From assembly GCF_012395185.1 (NCBI RefSeq), contig NZ_JAAZTU010000008.1, positions 1-64,000 on the forward strand: a stretch of DNA of 64,000 nt. The letters run 5' to 3'. The stretch comes from Vibrio aestuarianus (lineage in GTDB: Bacteria > Pseudomonadota > Gammaproteobacteria > Enterobacterales > Vibrionaceae). The translations under genes and the position numbers were made by a program. The notes under the pieces are model-generated. The model saw nothing but the letters and a program-made list of their open reading frames with translations, had not been told where the DNA came from and ran no database searches. Positions 1 to 9,159 of this stretch are shown one piece after another (position 1 is the stretch's first letter; every line of letters starts with the position of its first letter).

Positions 1-7
1 AAGAATT

Positions 8-127
8 TGCTTGGCGACCATAGCGTTGCGGACCCACCTGACTCCATGCCGAACTCAGAAGTGAAACGCAATAGCGCCGATGGTAGTGTGGGGCTTCCCC
101 ATGTGAGAGTAGGACATCGCCAGGCTT
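8..127 (+). rRNA. rrf: 5S ribosomal RNA
   Basis: This is a complete 5S rRNA of about 120 nt, the 3' member of an rRNA operon whose 16S and 23S genes lie before the window. It begins TGCTTGGCGACC and ends with the complementary GCCAGGC, which together close helix I. The conserved internal block CCGAACTCAGAAGTGAAACG is present. A tRNA gene follows 27 bases downstream and probably belongs to the same transcript. Confidence 0.97.
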
Positions 128-154
128 TGAATATTGTCTAACCAGACACGCAGC

Positions 155-231
155 GGAGCGGTAGTTCAGTTGGTTAGAATACCGGCCTGTCACGCCGGGG
201 GTCGCGGGTTCGAGTCCCGTCCGCTCCGCCA
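155..231 (+). tRNA. tRNA-Asp (anticodon GTC)
   Basis: This is a 77-nt tRNA gene with an encoded CCA end at 229-231. The acceptor arm GGAGCGG (155-161) pairs with CCGCTCC (221-227), and G228 is the discriminator. The anticodon stem CCGGC/GCCGG encloses the loop CTGTCAC, which places anticodon GTC at 189-191 and makes it Asp. The T arm reads CGCGGGTTCGAGTCCCG. Its place just after the 5S gene is the usual distal tRNA position in Vibrio rRNA operons. Confidence 0.97.
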
Positions 232-243
232 CTTTATTAGAAA

Positions 244-269
244 CCTCAGCAGCAATGCTGGGGTTTTTT
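244..269 (+). terminator. Terminator of the rRNA/tRNA-Asp transcript
   Basis: A stem CCTCAGCA/TGCTGGGG with a GCAA tetraloop is followed by six T residues. It lies 12 bases after the tRNA 3' end and fits a rho-independent terminator. Confidence 0.85.
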
Positions 270-669
270 GCGTTTGGGGCATTAAACTATACTCGTCACT
301 TATTTTCCTTCCACTAGTCTCTCCCATCTTTCCATACCTTTAGTGCTATCGTTGCAGATACCATCTCTCAGAAGTGACCACAAAGTTAATTCAGACTTAG
401 TAAACAATTAGTCATCCTAGCTTGTTAAAACGCTCGATAACGATATTAGAATTGTTAATTGTAGAGTAACTACTTATCGAAAAATTCCGCCTTGCTATTA
501 AGCATTTTTCCTACGCTATTTCTGATTACTTACTGTGATTAGTGCGATTTTAGCTTCACCTATCTGCACGTTAATATTGAGTTTATGTAGCCTGATTTCT
601 TATATAGTTGCCGAATGATTGACTTTATGGTGGTATACGGTTTTAAAAAGCAAGTTGATACAGGTTGAT
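270..669. other. Intergenic stretch without a recognisable gene
   Basis: About 400 bases of AT-rich sequence lie between the rRNA operon terminator and the next gene. I see no convincing ORF, tRNA, repeat or strong hairpin here. It probably holds only the promoter of the downstream DUF2127 gene; I could not settle on a -35/-10 pair. Confidence 0.5.
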
Positions 670-1140
670 ATGACATCATCGAAAAGTGGGTTGAAAGTTG
701 TCGCGACATTAGAGGCTTTCAAGGGGCTATGTTCTCTTTTGGTGGCTTTTGGTCTTCATACGCTGGCTGGCCGCAACTTACAACAAGTTGCTGAGTCCAT
801 TGTTAGTCATGCACATTTAAATCCTGCAAGTCATTTGCCTAGTGTTTTTATTCATGCGGCGAGTACATTCTCAGATAGTAGTGTGGGCTTAGCTGCGATA
901 GGAGCTTTTGCTTACTCATTGATCCGCTTCGTTGAGGCGTATGGTTTGTGGAAAGGATTGGTTTGGGTTGAATGGTTTGCGTTGGTTAGCGGAGCAATCT
1001 ATATACCGTTTGAAATATATGAAATAATTATCCATACCAGTATGTTAGGTATCAGTATTTTTATCTTAAATATCATTGTTGTTTGGTATATGGCGGGAAT
1101 CCTTCTGAGTAAGCGCAAGGAGTTTACTTATTTAAACTAG
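670..1140 (+). CDS. DUF2127 family membrane protein
   Basis: This encodes a hydrophobic protein of 156 residues that fits the DUF2127 family of small inner-membrane proteins with no assigned reaction. It shows about four membrane segments: near residues 8-28, 74-94, 97-117 and 122-142. The N-terminal pattern, a charged start followed by a helix with Glu and Lys, is typical of the family. I chose the ATG at 670 rather than an upstream in-frame ATG at 619, because starting at 670 gives the N-terminus MTSSKSGLK, which aligns with family members as I recall them. It stands alone and is convergent with the VF530-type gene across a shared terminator. Function unknown. Confidence 0.7.
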   Translation: MTSSKSGLKVVATLEAFKGLCSLLVAFGLHTLAGRNLQQVAESIVSHAHLNPASHLPSVFIHAASTFSDSSVGLAAIGAFAYSLIRFVEAYGLWKGLVWVEWFALVSGAIYIPFEIYEIIIHTSMLGISIFILNIIVVWYMAGILLSKRKEFTYLN

Positions 1141-1180
1141 TTAAACCAAACTTGGCTTATATCCATCTTCACAAAAGCTA

Positions 1181-1220
1181 AAAGAGTCAAACACAGCTAA
1201 CCACATTTGACTCTTTGTTT
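1181..1220. terminator. Bidirectional terminator between convergent genes
   Basis: The perfect 11-bp arms AAAGAGTCAAA and TTTGACTCTTT (1206-1216) are separated by 14 nt. T-rich sequence follows on the plus strand, and there is a short T run on the minus strand. It separates the DUF2127 gene from the VF530-type gene. Confidence 0.7.
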
Positions 1221-1241
1221 TGCATACTAGTTGTCAGTTAA

Positions 1242-1655
1242 CTAACGGCGGAATTGGCGTCCACGAGAAGAACGCTCTTTATGAGCCGATGCCGCTTTGG
1301 CTTGCGACTTCAAAATTGAATCAACAGTGAGTTCCATTGGCTCTTTTGGCTTAAGCCCATGTGCAAAGGTGCGAGCTCGAGGTGGTAAATCATACTCTTC
1401 GCTAGATGCACGAGGCATACGCTTAAAACGGTATAGGTAAAAATTCTCTAATTTTTCTCTTGCCCAATCTGTTTTATTTAAATACTTAACACTGCTCGCA
1501 ACCGATGGGTTAGTGTGAAAACAGTTAAAACGCATCGCGGTATCTAGAATATCCCAACCGTAAAAATCGACTAGCTCTTGTATTAACGTTTCTAACTTAA
1601 GACCGTGTAATGGGTTGTTCTTTTGTAATTCAATTCTTTCTTCATCAGTCATCAT
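1242..1655 (-). CDS. VF530 family DNA-binding protein
   Basis: This encodes 137 residues. The first ~75 match the VF530 family (formerly DUF2132), named from a Vibrio fischeri protein. Hallmarks are the early NPLHG motif, the segment LVDFYGWDILDTAMRF, then CFHTNPSVASSVKYL and a WAREKLE helix. VF530 is described as a small DNA-binding fold, but its physiological role is unknown to me. The C-terminal ~60 residues are basic and low in complexity (ending SSRGRQFRR), which would suit nucleic-acid contact. The start is the first of two adjacent ATGs, with AGGA 7 bases upstream. It is divergent from the DUF1904 gene. Confidence 0.75.
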   Translation of the reverse strand: MMTDEERIELQKNNPLHGLKLETLIQELVDFYGWDILDTAMRFNCFHTNPSVASSVKYLNKTDWAREKLENFYLYRFKRMPRASSEEYDLPPRARTFAHGLKPKEPMELTVDSILKSQAKAASAHKERSSRGRQFRR

Positions 1656-1718
1656 AACGAGTTCCTAAGTATCTAACTAAGCAAAGCTGGCTGGATTTGC
1701 GTACAAATCTTCAATTAC

Positions 1719-1753
1719 ACCTTGATACGTTTATTAAGCCGTTGTATCAAGGT
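1719..1753. promoter_or_regulatory. 10-bp inverted repeat in a divergent promoter region
   Basis: The perfect arms ACCTTGATAC (1719-1728) and GTATCAAGGT (1744-1753) are separated by 15 nt. They lie between the divergent VF530-type and DUF1904 genes. No T run follows, so an operator or RNA hairpin in the VF530 leader is more likely than a terminator. Confidence 0.4.
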
Positions 1754-1892
1754 TTGAGGGCGGGCAATTCTAACAGAGTTAGCTTAGCATCCCTATTATT
1801 ATCGTTATGAATAACTGCTTGCTTGAGACAACCTCGCCCACCATCTATCTTCCTGCTATGATAGTTTCACTTAACGATAAGGGAAACTCACT

Positions 1893-2225
1893 ATGCCGCA
1901 TTTTAGATTTCGAGCTGTTGAACCTCAAACTGTCCAAGCTTTATCAAAGCCCTTAATTGATGAGTTGGAGTCAGTGATGGGATCACCACGTGAAGATTTT
2001 ACGTTTGAATATATTTACACCACGTTTTTTCATGAAGGTGAAGTGAGTCCAGCTTATCCTTTTGTTGAGGTATTTTGGTTTGAACGTGGCCAAGAGGTTA
2101 GAGATACGGTTGCTCAAGTGGTCACGAAACAAGTAAAAGAAATTGTTGGTGAAGACAATAATGTAGCGGTTATTTTTACGGCTTTGGAGCCGAGCGCTTA
2201 CTACGACAATGCGAAACACTATTGA
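1893..2225 (+). CDS. DUF1904 family protein
   Basis: This encodes a 110-residue soluble protein that fits the DUF1904 family of small tautomerase-like conserved proteins. The sequence opens MPHFRFRAVEP and has the family's FEYIYTTFF and YPFVEVFWFERGQE stretches. No catalytic role is established. AAGGGA lies 8 bases before the ATG. Only 13 bases separate its stop from the nitroreductase gene, so the two are probably co-transcribed; the ATG of that gene has its own GAGAG ribosome site. The reaction is unknown. Confidence 0.7.
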   Translation: MPHFRFRAVEPQTVQALSKPLIDELESVMGSPREDFTFEYIYTTFFHEGEVSPAYPFVEVFWFERGQEVRDTVAQVVTKQVKEIVGEDNNVAVIFTALEPSAYYDNAKHY

Positions 2226-2238
2226 GAGAGAAATCTGA

Positions 2239-2961
2239 ATGAATTCTGTTGTTGAAACTATTCTTTCTCATCGTTCTATTCGCTCATTTACCGAACAGCC
2301 GATTTCTCAAGAACAAATGGATGCGATTATTTCATCTGGCATTGCCGCGTCTTCATCGAGCTTGTTGCAAGTGAATTCTGTTATTCGAGTGACGGATAAG
2401 TCGAAGCGTGAGCAATTAGCTAAGCTGGCTGGTAATCAAGCCTATGTGGCTACCGCAGCAGAATTTTTAGTTTTTTGTATTGATTATCAACGTCACTATG
2501 CAATGAATCCGGAAGTTAAACCTGAGTTTATGGAGTTGACACTTATCGGAGCTGTTGATGCAGGGATCATGGCGCAAAATTGTTTACTCGCCGCAGAATC
2601 GATGGGGTTGGGTGGTGTTTATATTGGTGGATTAAGAAACTCACCTAAAGAAGTTGATGAGTTGTTAGAACTTCCTAAGTATTGTGCCGTTCTGTTTGGT
2701 ATGTGCTTAGGTCATCCAGCTCAAGATCCTCAGCTAAAACCTCGCTTAAGTCCTACTGTGATTGTCCACCAAGATGGTTACCAAAAACTCGATCAGAATG
2801 CGATTAAACAATACGATCAAACCATGCTTGAGTATTATCAATCACGTGTAACCAATGCTAAGCAAGAAATGTGGTCACAACAAATCACGGCTAAATTATC
2901 TCAAGAGTCTCGCCCTTTTATGTTGGATTATTTAAAAAGCAAAGGACTGGCTAGTAAATAA
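2239..2961 (+). CDS. nfsA: NfsA-type NADPH-dependent nitroreductase/FMN reductase
   Basis: This encodes 240 residues, the usual length of oxygen-insensitive nitroreductase A and its flavin reductase relatives (E. coli NfsA, V. harveyi Frp). These are cytosolic FMN proteins that use NADPH to reduce nitroaromatics, quinones or FMN. The FMN-binding N-terminus HRSIRSFTEQPI is present, as are GVYIGGLRN and the FGMCLGHPAQ segment that the family places around the flavin. The basic C-terminal region is less conserved. It is the second gene of a two-gene unit with the DUF1904 gene and ends at a strong bidirectional terminator. The flavoenzyme family is clear; the preferred substrate is not. Confidence 0.85.
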   Translation: MNSVVETILSHRSIRSFTEQPISQEQMDAIISSGIAASSSSLLQVNSVIRVTDKSKREQLAKLAGNQAYVATAAEFLVFCIDYQRHYAMNPEVKPEFMELTLIGAVDAGIMAQNCLLAAESMGLGGVYIGGLRNSPKEVDELLELPKYCAVLFGMCLGHPAQDPQLKPRLSPTVIVHQDGYQKLDQNAIKQYDQTMLEYYQSRVTNAKQEMWSQQITAKLSQESRPFMLDYLKSKGLASK

Positions 2962-2992
2962 AAAAAGCCCAATCGTTCGATTGGGCTTTTTT
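2961..2992. terminator. Bidirectional terminator nfsA / yfhL
   Basis: AGCCCAATC and GATTGGGCT form a 9-bp perfect stem with a GTTC loop, flanked by A6 on one side and T6 on the other. It can terminate the converging nfsA and trhP-yfhL transcripts. Confidence 0.9.
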
Positions 2993-2993
2993 A

Positions 2994-4650
<1,657 letters not shown>

Positions 4651-4681
4651 TGCTATTCTCTAATTCTGATCTCAAGTCAGG

Positions 4682-4704
4682 CCAATACCACCTAATGGTA
4701 TTGG
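4682..4704. promoter_or_regulatory. Hairpin in the trhP upstream region
   Basis: The perfect arms CCAATACCA (4682-4690) and TGGTATTGG (4696-4704) enclose a 5-nt loop, 32 bases upstream of the trhP start. There is no T run on the minus strand. It may be an operator or a leader hairpin; the binding protein is unknown. Confidence 0.4.
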
Positions 4705-4762
4705 AGGGGCGCAAATTTTACGCCAAAAAAAGAGATGTGCCTAGGGCGATAGTTAGGGATAG

Positions 4763-4801
4763 GAAAAAAAGCCTGATTTACTGTATGGATATCAGGCTTT
4801 A
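4763..4801 (-). terminator. rdgC terminator
   Basis: Read on the minus strand, AAAGCCTGAT and ATCAGGCTTT form a stem followed by seven T residues. It lies 32 bases after the rdgC stop codon. Confidence 0.8.
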
Positions 4802-4832
4802 ACTCTTTGATTCTTGCAAATGGATGAGGAAA

Positions 4833-5747
4833 CTATGCCTCTGGGTGAGGTAAACCACCGAGAGCTTCAAACAGGTTAGGTAAGAAGGCTGATATTTCGC
4901 CACACATCAGAGAAAAGTCTGCATCAAAGCGTGCAGCAGGATCTTCGCGTGGAATGTCATCATTCTGATCTTTAAGATCATCACTAAATGCTAAACGTTT
5001 TATGCTGCAATCTTCAGCTAAAATGAAGCTGATGCGATCTTGCCAATTTAAAGAGAGTTTTGTGACGACTTTATTGGCTTCGATATGACTTAAAATCTCA
5101 TCACTGGTCAATTCTTGCTTCTTACAACGAATAACAGCACCGTCTTCTAATAGCGATTTGAGTTCTGCTTCTTCAAGTAAAGTAAAGCCTTGAGGTAAAT
5201 CACCACTTTTCACCCATGCCGTCAACGTGGTTTCAACCGCTTGTTCTGGAATCGCTGGTACAACGGGTAAGCTGCCCATGGTTTTACGCAGTAGTGCTAA
5301 TACGTCTTCTGCTTTTTTATAGCTTGCTGCATCAACAAGAATAAGGCCTTGCTTTGGTAGGATCAGAACGAAAGTGAGATTACTACGGCTGAAAGCTCGT
5401 GGTAGAAGATCAATTACAATGTCTTCTTTTAGGTTGTCTTTTTCTTTCTTCTTGAGAGGACGACCTTCTTCAGCTTCTATCGCTTCTACTTTGGCATTTA
5501 AAGATTCTTTAATAACCGATGCAGGAAGCATTTTTTCTTCTTTTTTCGCGCAGATCAGAATACGGTCTTCAGAGACATGAGTCATCATGTCACCGTGTCT
5601 TCCCATCGCATGAACCCAGCCAAATTTCTGCTTATCTTGACTCCCGCATGGCGTAAAACGAAATTCAGCCAGTTGTTCTTCAAGTTTGTCAGCATTAAAT
5701 TCAACATCGCGATTAACACGATAAACCATACAGTTTTTAAACCACAT
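4833..5747 (-). CDS. rdgC: Recombination-associated protein RdgC
   Basis: This encodes 304 residues, the family's usual length. RdgC forms a ring-shaped dimer that binds double-stranded DNA without sequence preference and restrains RecA-dependent recombination. The N-terminus [11 protein letters not shown] is highly typical of the family. The middle has the [15 protein letters not shown] segment followed by LLPRAFSRS, also typical. The C-terminus ends FEALGGLP before a short tail. The gene has its own terminator and is divergent from phoB. I see no truncation. Confidence 0.95.
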   Translation of the reverse strand: MWFKNCMVYRVNRDVEFNADKLEEQLAEFRFTPCGSQDKQKFGWVHAMGRHGDMMTHVSEDRILICAKKEEKMLPASVIKESLNAKVEAIEAEEGRPLKKKEKDNLKEDIVIDLLPRAFSRSNLTFVLILPKQGLILVDAASYKKAEDVLALLRKTMGSLPVVPAIPEQAVETTLTAWVKSGDLPQGFTLLEEAELKSLLEDGAVIRCKKQELTSDEILSHIEANKVVTKLSLNWQDRISFILAEDCSIKRLAFSDDLKDQNDDIPREDPAARFDADFSLMCGEISAFLPNLFEALGGLPHPEA

Positions 5748-5870
5748 ATTCTTTCTCTTACCTTATTAGAAGACGCAACATGATAGGGGATTTAAGTGTT
5801 AAAGTCTTAAACCAATTTCAAAATATAAACATGAACTTGATAAGAAAGTTATATGAAAAATTGTTTTCAA

Positions 5871-5888
5871 AGGTCACAAAAGTGTCAT
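5871..5888 (+). promoter_or_regulatory. Pho box upstream of phoB
   Basis: Two 7-bp direct repeats, AGGTCAC (5871-5877) and GTGTCAT (5882-5888), lie 11 bp apart around a four-A spacer. This matches the CTGTCAT-N4-CTGTCAT layout recognised by PhoB. A -10-like CATAAT sits at 5899-5904, and the phoB ATG is 51 bases downstream of the box. Autoactivation of phoBR is the expected outcome. Confidence 0.75.
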
Positions 5889-5939
5889 AATTGTTTCTCA
5901 TAATGCATAGCGTTGATTACATAGAAAGGTTGTTCAATT

Positions 5940-6629
5940 ATGTCTAGAAGGATTCTGGTTGTTGAAGACGAAGCCCCAATTCGTGAAATGCTATGCTTCG
6001 TACTTGAGCAAAAAGGTTACCAAGCGGTAGAGGCCGAAGATTACGATACCGCGGTAAACAAACTTGCTGAACCCTTCCCTGATCTCGTGTTATTAGATTG
6101 GATGTTGCCTGGTGGCAGTGGCATTAACTTTATCAAACACATGAAACGTGAAGAATTGACCCGCAATATTCCGGTGGTAATGCTCACTGCGCGTGGTGAA
6201 GAAGAAGATAAGGTACGTGGCCTCGAAGTTGGGGCTGATGACTATATAACAAAGCCTTTTTCTCCCAAAGAGCTGGTGGCTCGCCTTAAAGCCGTTATTC
6301 GTCGCGTTACTCCTACCGCTCTTGAAGATGTTATTGATGTACAAGGTCTAAAGTTAGACCCAGTCTCTCACCGCGTTACCGCCAACGAGCAGCCATTAGA
6401 TATGGGGCCGACTGAATTCAAAATGCTCCACTTCTTCATGACGCACCAAGAGCGTGTATATAGCCGCGAACAACTACTGAATAATGTATGGGGCACTAAT
6501 GTGTATGTGGAAGATCGTACGGTTGATGTTCATATCCGTCGCTTAAGAAAAGCTTTAGAGGAAGCGGGGCATGACAAGCTAATTCAAACCGTACGTGGTG
6601 CCGGCTATCGCTTCTCGATCAAAGCTTAA
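5940..6629 (+). CDS. phoB: Phosphate regulon response regulator PhoB
   Basis: This encodes 229 residues, an OmpR/PhoB-type response regulator. The receiver domain (about 1-120) has the acidic pair EDE, the phospho-accepting Asp in [11 protein letters not shown], Thr in VMLTARGE and Lys in DYITKPFSP. The winged-helix DNA-binding domain (about 130-229) has [10 protein letters not shown] and the [14 protein letters not shown] recognition region. When PhoR phosphorylates it under phosphate limitation, it binds Pho boxes and activates the regulon. A Pho box lies directly upstream. phoR follows after 20 bases, and a second box precedes pstC. Confidence 0.97.
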   Translation: MSRRILVVEDEAPIREMLCFVLEQKGYQAVEAEDYDTAVNKLAEPFPDLVLLDWMLPGGSGINFIKHMKREELTRNIPVVMLTARGEEEDKVRGLEVGADDYITKPFSPKELVARLKAVIRRVTPTALEDVIDVQGLKLDPVSHRVTANEQPLDMGPTEFKMLHFFMTHQERVYSREQLLNNVWGTNVYVEDRTVDVHIRRLRKALEEAGHDKLIQTVRGAGYRFSIKA

Positions 6630-6649
6630 AGACGGAATTGAGGAACTGA

Positions 6650-7951
6650 ATGGTTGAACGACTTACGTGGAAAAGGCTAGCTTGGGAGCTGGCTTTTTTT
6701 TACTCCCCTTGGATCGTGATCGGGTGGATCTTCGGCTACATGCCCTGGCTGCTGCTTGCGGCAACAGTGTTGCAATTGGTGTGGCATTTGCACAACCAAA
6801 TGCGCCTTTCTGCCTGGTTGTGGGATGAAAAACGTTTAACACCGCCTTCTGGTTCTGGCAACTGGGAATCCTTGTTTAATGGGATTTATCGTCTTCAGCA
6901 GCGGCAGCGAAAAAAGCGCAAAGAGTTGACCAATTTAATCCGCCGTTTTCGTAATGGTGCAGAATCACTTCCTGATGCGGTGGTGGTATTTCGCGACGAA
7001 GGCAACATTGTTTGGTGTAACCGTCTTGCGCAGCATTTACTCGGTTTTCGCTGGCCAGATGACGCAGGACAACCTATCTCGAATTTGTTACGCGCTCCAG
7101 ATTTTATCAAATATCTGCAAAAAAATGATTTCAGCGAGCCACTTGAAATGCGCTCACCGCTCAATGTAGAACGTATGCTTGAACTGCGTATTGTGCCGTA
7201 TACAGACGGTGAGCATTTGATGGTAGTGCGTGATGTAACTCAGTTAAAACAGCTTGAAGGTATGCGCCGTAACTTTTTTGCTAACGTCTCTCATGAGCTT
7301 CGAACACCGATGACTGTACTACAAGGTTATCTTGAGATGACCGAAGATCCTGACATGCTTGTGGGGCCGATGTGGCCAAAAGCGCATGGAGTCATGACAG
7401 AGCAGCTGAACCGAATGAACAGTTTAGTTAATCAGCTCTTAACGCTCTCCAAAATTGAAGCAGCGCCAATGCATGAATTGGAAGATGTAGTTAATGTACC
7501 AGCCATGCTCGAAATTCTTGAAAAAGAAGCACTGAGTCTGAGTGGAGATCATCATCACAAACTGTATTTTAGTGTCGATAAGCAGTTAAAGGTGCTAGCG
7601 GATGAAGATCAACTACGTAGTGCGATTTCAAATCTTGTCTATAACGCGGTGAAATATACCCCGCCCGGTGCGGAAATTAATGTGCGTTGGTATCAAAATA
7701 CGCAAGGTGCTTGTCTTGAGGTTACTGATAAGGGCGATGGTATTGAACCGCAACATTTACATCGTTTAACCGAACGTTTTTACCGGGTGGATAAAGCACG
7801 CTCTCGTGATACAGGCGGCAGTGGTCTAGGTTTAGCGATTGTAAAACATGCACTTTCTCACCACGATTCACATTTAGAGATACGCAGTGAAGTTGGCGTC
7901 GGTAGTCAGTTTTCATTTGTACTGCCAAAGCGTTTGGTTGTGAGATCATGA
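6650..7951 (+). CDS. phoR: Phosphate regulon sensor histidine kinase PhoR
   Basis: This encodes 433 residues with the PhoR layout. Two membrane helices occupy about residues 10-45, with no real periplasmic domain between them. A PAS domain follows at about 95-195 ([19 protein letters not shown]). The dimerisation helix has the phospho-accepting His in [13 protein letters not shown]. The ATP-binding domain has N, G1 and G2 boxes ([32 protein letters not shown]). It phosphorylates PhoB when Pst signals low phosphate. Its last four bases overlap the start of the pstS-like gene, an unusual translational coupling of sensor to binding protein that is also found in V. cholerae. Confidence 0.97.
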   Translation: MVERLTWKRLAWELAFFYSPWIVIGWIFGYMPWLLLAATVLQLVWHLHNQMRLSAWLWDEKRLTPPSGSGNWESLFNGIYRLQQRQRKKRKELTNLIRRFRNGAESLPDAVVVFRDEGNIVWCNRLAQHLLGFRWPDDAGQPISNLLRAPDFIKYLQKNDFSEPLEMRSPLNVERMLELRIVPYTDGEHLMVVRDVTQLKQLEGMRRNFFANVSHELRTPMTVLQGYLEMTEDPDMLVGPMWPKAHGVMTEQLNRMNSLVNQLLTLSKIEAAPMHELEDVVNVPAMLEILEKEALSLSGDHHHKLYFSVDKQLKVLADEDQLRSAISNLVYNAVKYTPPGAEINVRWYQNTQGACLEVTDKGDGIEPQHLHRLTERFYRVDKARSRDTGGSGLGLAIVKHALSHHDSHLEIRSEVGVGSQFSFVLPKRLVVRS

Positions 7952-8904
7952 TGAAAAAGGTATTGAAACCATTCGTGATATTTTCTTGTTTGATGTTTTC
8001 GCATCTTGTTACTGCGTCTCTACCTGATTATAAAAAAACGTCGGGTGTGGCGGGGAGTTTGTTGTCGGTTGGTTCAGATACGCTCGCGGGGATGACTACC
8101 TTGTGGGTGGAAGAGTTTAAAAACGTTTATCCGAATATTGATGCGCAAGTCCAAGCTTCTGGTTCATCAACCGCGCCACCGGCATTAACGGAGGGAACGG
8201 CACAATTTGGACCGATGAGCCGCCCGATGCGTAGCCGAGAAATTGAAGCTTTTGAGCGGATGCATGGCTATAAGCCTACGGCTCTGCGAGTGGCGATTGA
8301 CGCTATTGGTATTTTTGTTCACAAAGATAACCCTGTTCAAGGGTTGAACTTTGTGCAGCTCGACAGCGTTTTCTCATCCACATTGCGTTGTGGGGCTAAT
8401 CAGCCGATCAATACTTGGTCTGAGCTAGGTGTGGATTACGCTTGGGCCAAACGGGGTATTCAGCTGTTTGGTCGTAATTCTGTATCAGGAACTTATGGTT
8501 ACTTTAAATTGAATGCGCTGTGTGGTGGTGATTTCAAAAAAAACGTCAATGAGCAGCCAGGTTCAGCTTCGGTAGTGCAGTCGGTTGCTTCATCAATCAA
8601 TACCATTGGTTATTCCGGTGTTGGCTATCAAGTTTCCGGTGTTAAGTTAATTCCAATAGCTAAGCAAGGCCGTGAGTATGTTGAAGCTAGTCAAGAGAAC
8701 ATTTTGTCGGGGAAATATCCGTTATCTCGTTATCTTTACGTCTATGTGAATAAACACCCAACACGAGACTTTTCACCTATTCAGCGCGAGTTTATCCGCT
8801 TTATTTTTTCTCGTCAGGGACAAGCGTTAGTTGAAAAGGATGGGTATGTTCCCATTAGTGCTGAATTTGCAAAACAAGAGCTCGCTAAGGTCGGTATTGA
8901 ATAG
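7948..8904 (+). CDS. pstS: PstS-family periplasmic phosphate-binding protein
   Basis: This encodes 318 residues with a Sec signal peptide ([20 protein letters not shown], cleavage likely near TAS). The mature part has the PstS-type opening around [12 protein letters not shown] and the ligand-loop motif [12 protein letters not shown]. The second ligand loop is [14 protein letters not shown]. It binds phosphate in the periplasm and delivers it to PstC/PstA. It overlaps phoR by 4 bases (ATGA) and so is read from the phoB promoter. A 255-bp gap with its own Pho box separates it from pstC. V. cholerae has ppx and ppk at that point, as I recall; neither gene is present here. Confidence 0.9.
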   Translation: MMKKVLKPFVIFSCLMFSHLVTASLPDYKKTSGVAGSLLSVGSDTLAGMTTLWVEEFKNVYPNIDAQVQASGSSTAPPALTEGTAQFGPMSRPMRSREIEAFERMHGYKPTALRVAIDAIGIFVHKDNPVQGLNFVQLDSVFSSTLRCGANQPINTWSELGVDYAWAKRGIQLFGRNSVSGTYGYFKLNALCGGDFKKNVNEQPGSASVVQSVASSINTIGYSGVGYQVSGVKLIPIAKQGREYVEASQENILSGKYPLSRYLYVYVNKHPTRDFSPIQREFIRFIFSRQGQALVEKDGYVPISAEFAKQELAKVGIE

Positions 8905-9095
8905 CGAACATTAATACTCGCTTTGTTTAATACCGACTGATCTATCTTGGGAGTGATTCTATTGAACTCATAGGTACAATTTAGAACTCTACTACTTGAA
9001 TTCAACCAATTATCTGTTTTTTCTTTGATGTGGCATCTTTGTTTCAAGGGAGCAAGCCTAATATAGTTGTTTTCTTTTCAGTTATTTATTGCGAG

Positions 9096-9124
9096 CTGTA
9101 ATATAATTGTCATGCAAATTACAT
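9096..9124 (+). promoter_or_regulatory. Pho box (three repeats) upstream of pstC
   Basis: Three 7-bp units lie at 11-bp spacing: CTGTAAT (9096-9102), TTGTCAT (9107-9113) and ATTACAT (9118-9124). The first two are close to the PhoB half-site CTGTCAT and the third is degenerate. The pstC ATG is 36 bases downstream. The spacing strongly suggests that PhoB activates the pstCAB-phoU operon separately from phoBR-pstS. Confidence 0.65.
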
Positions 9125-9159
9125 ATTGTATGCTTAGAAAAGTATAGGTAGAGACAGCG

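Noticed and set aside
8814..9047. Minus-strand ORF over the pstS end and the following gap
   Set aside because: Composition looks like a shadow of pstS; no ribosome site or family.
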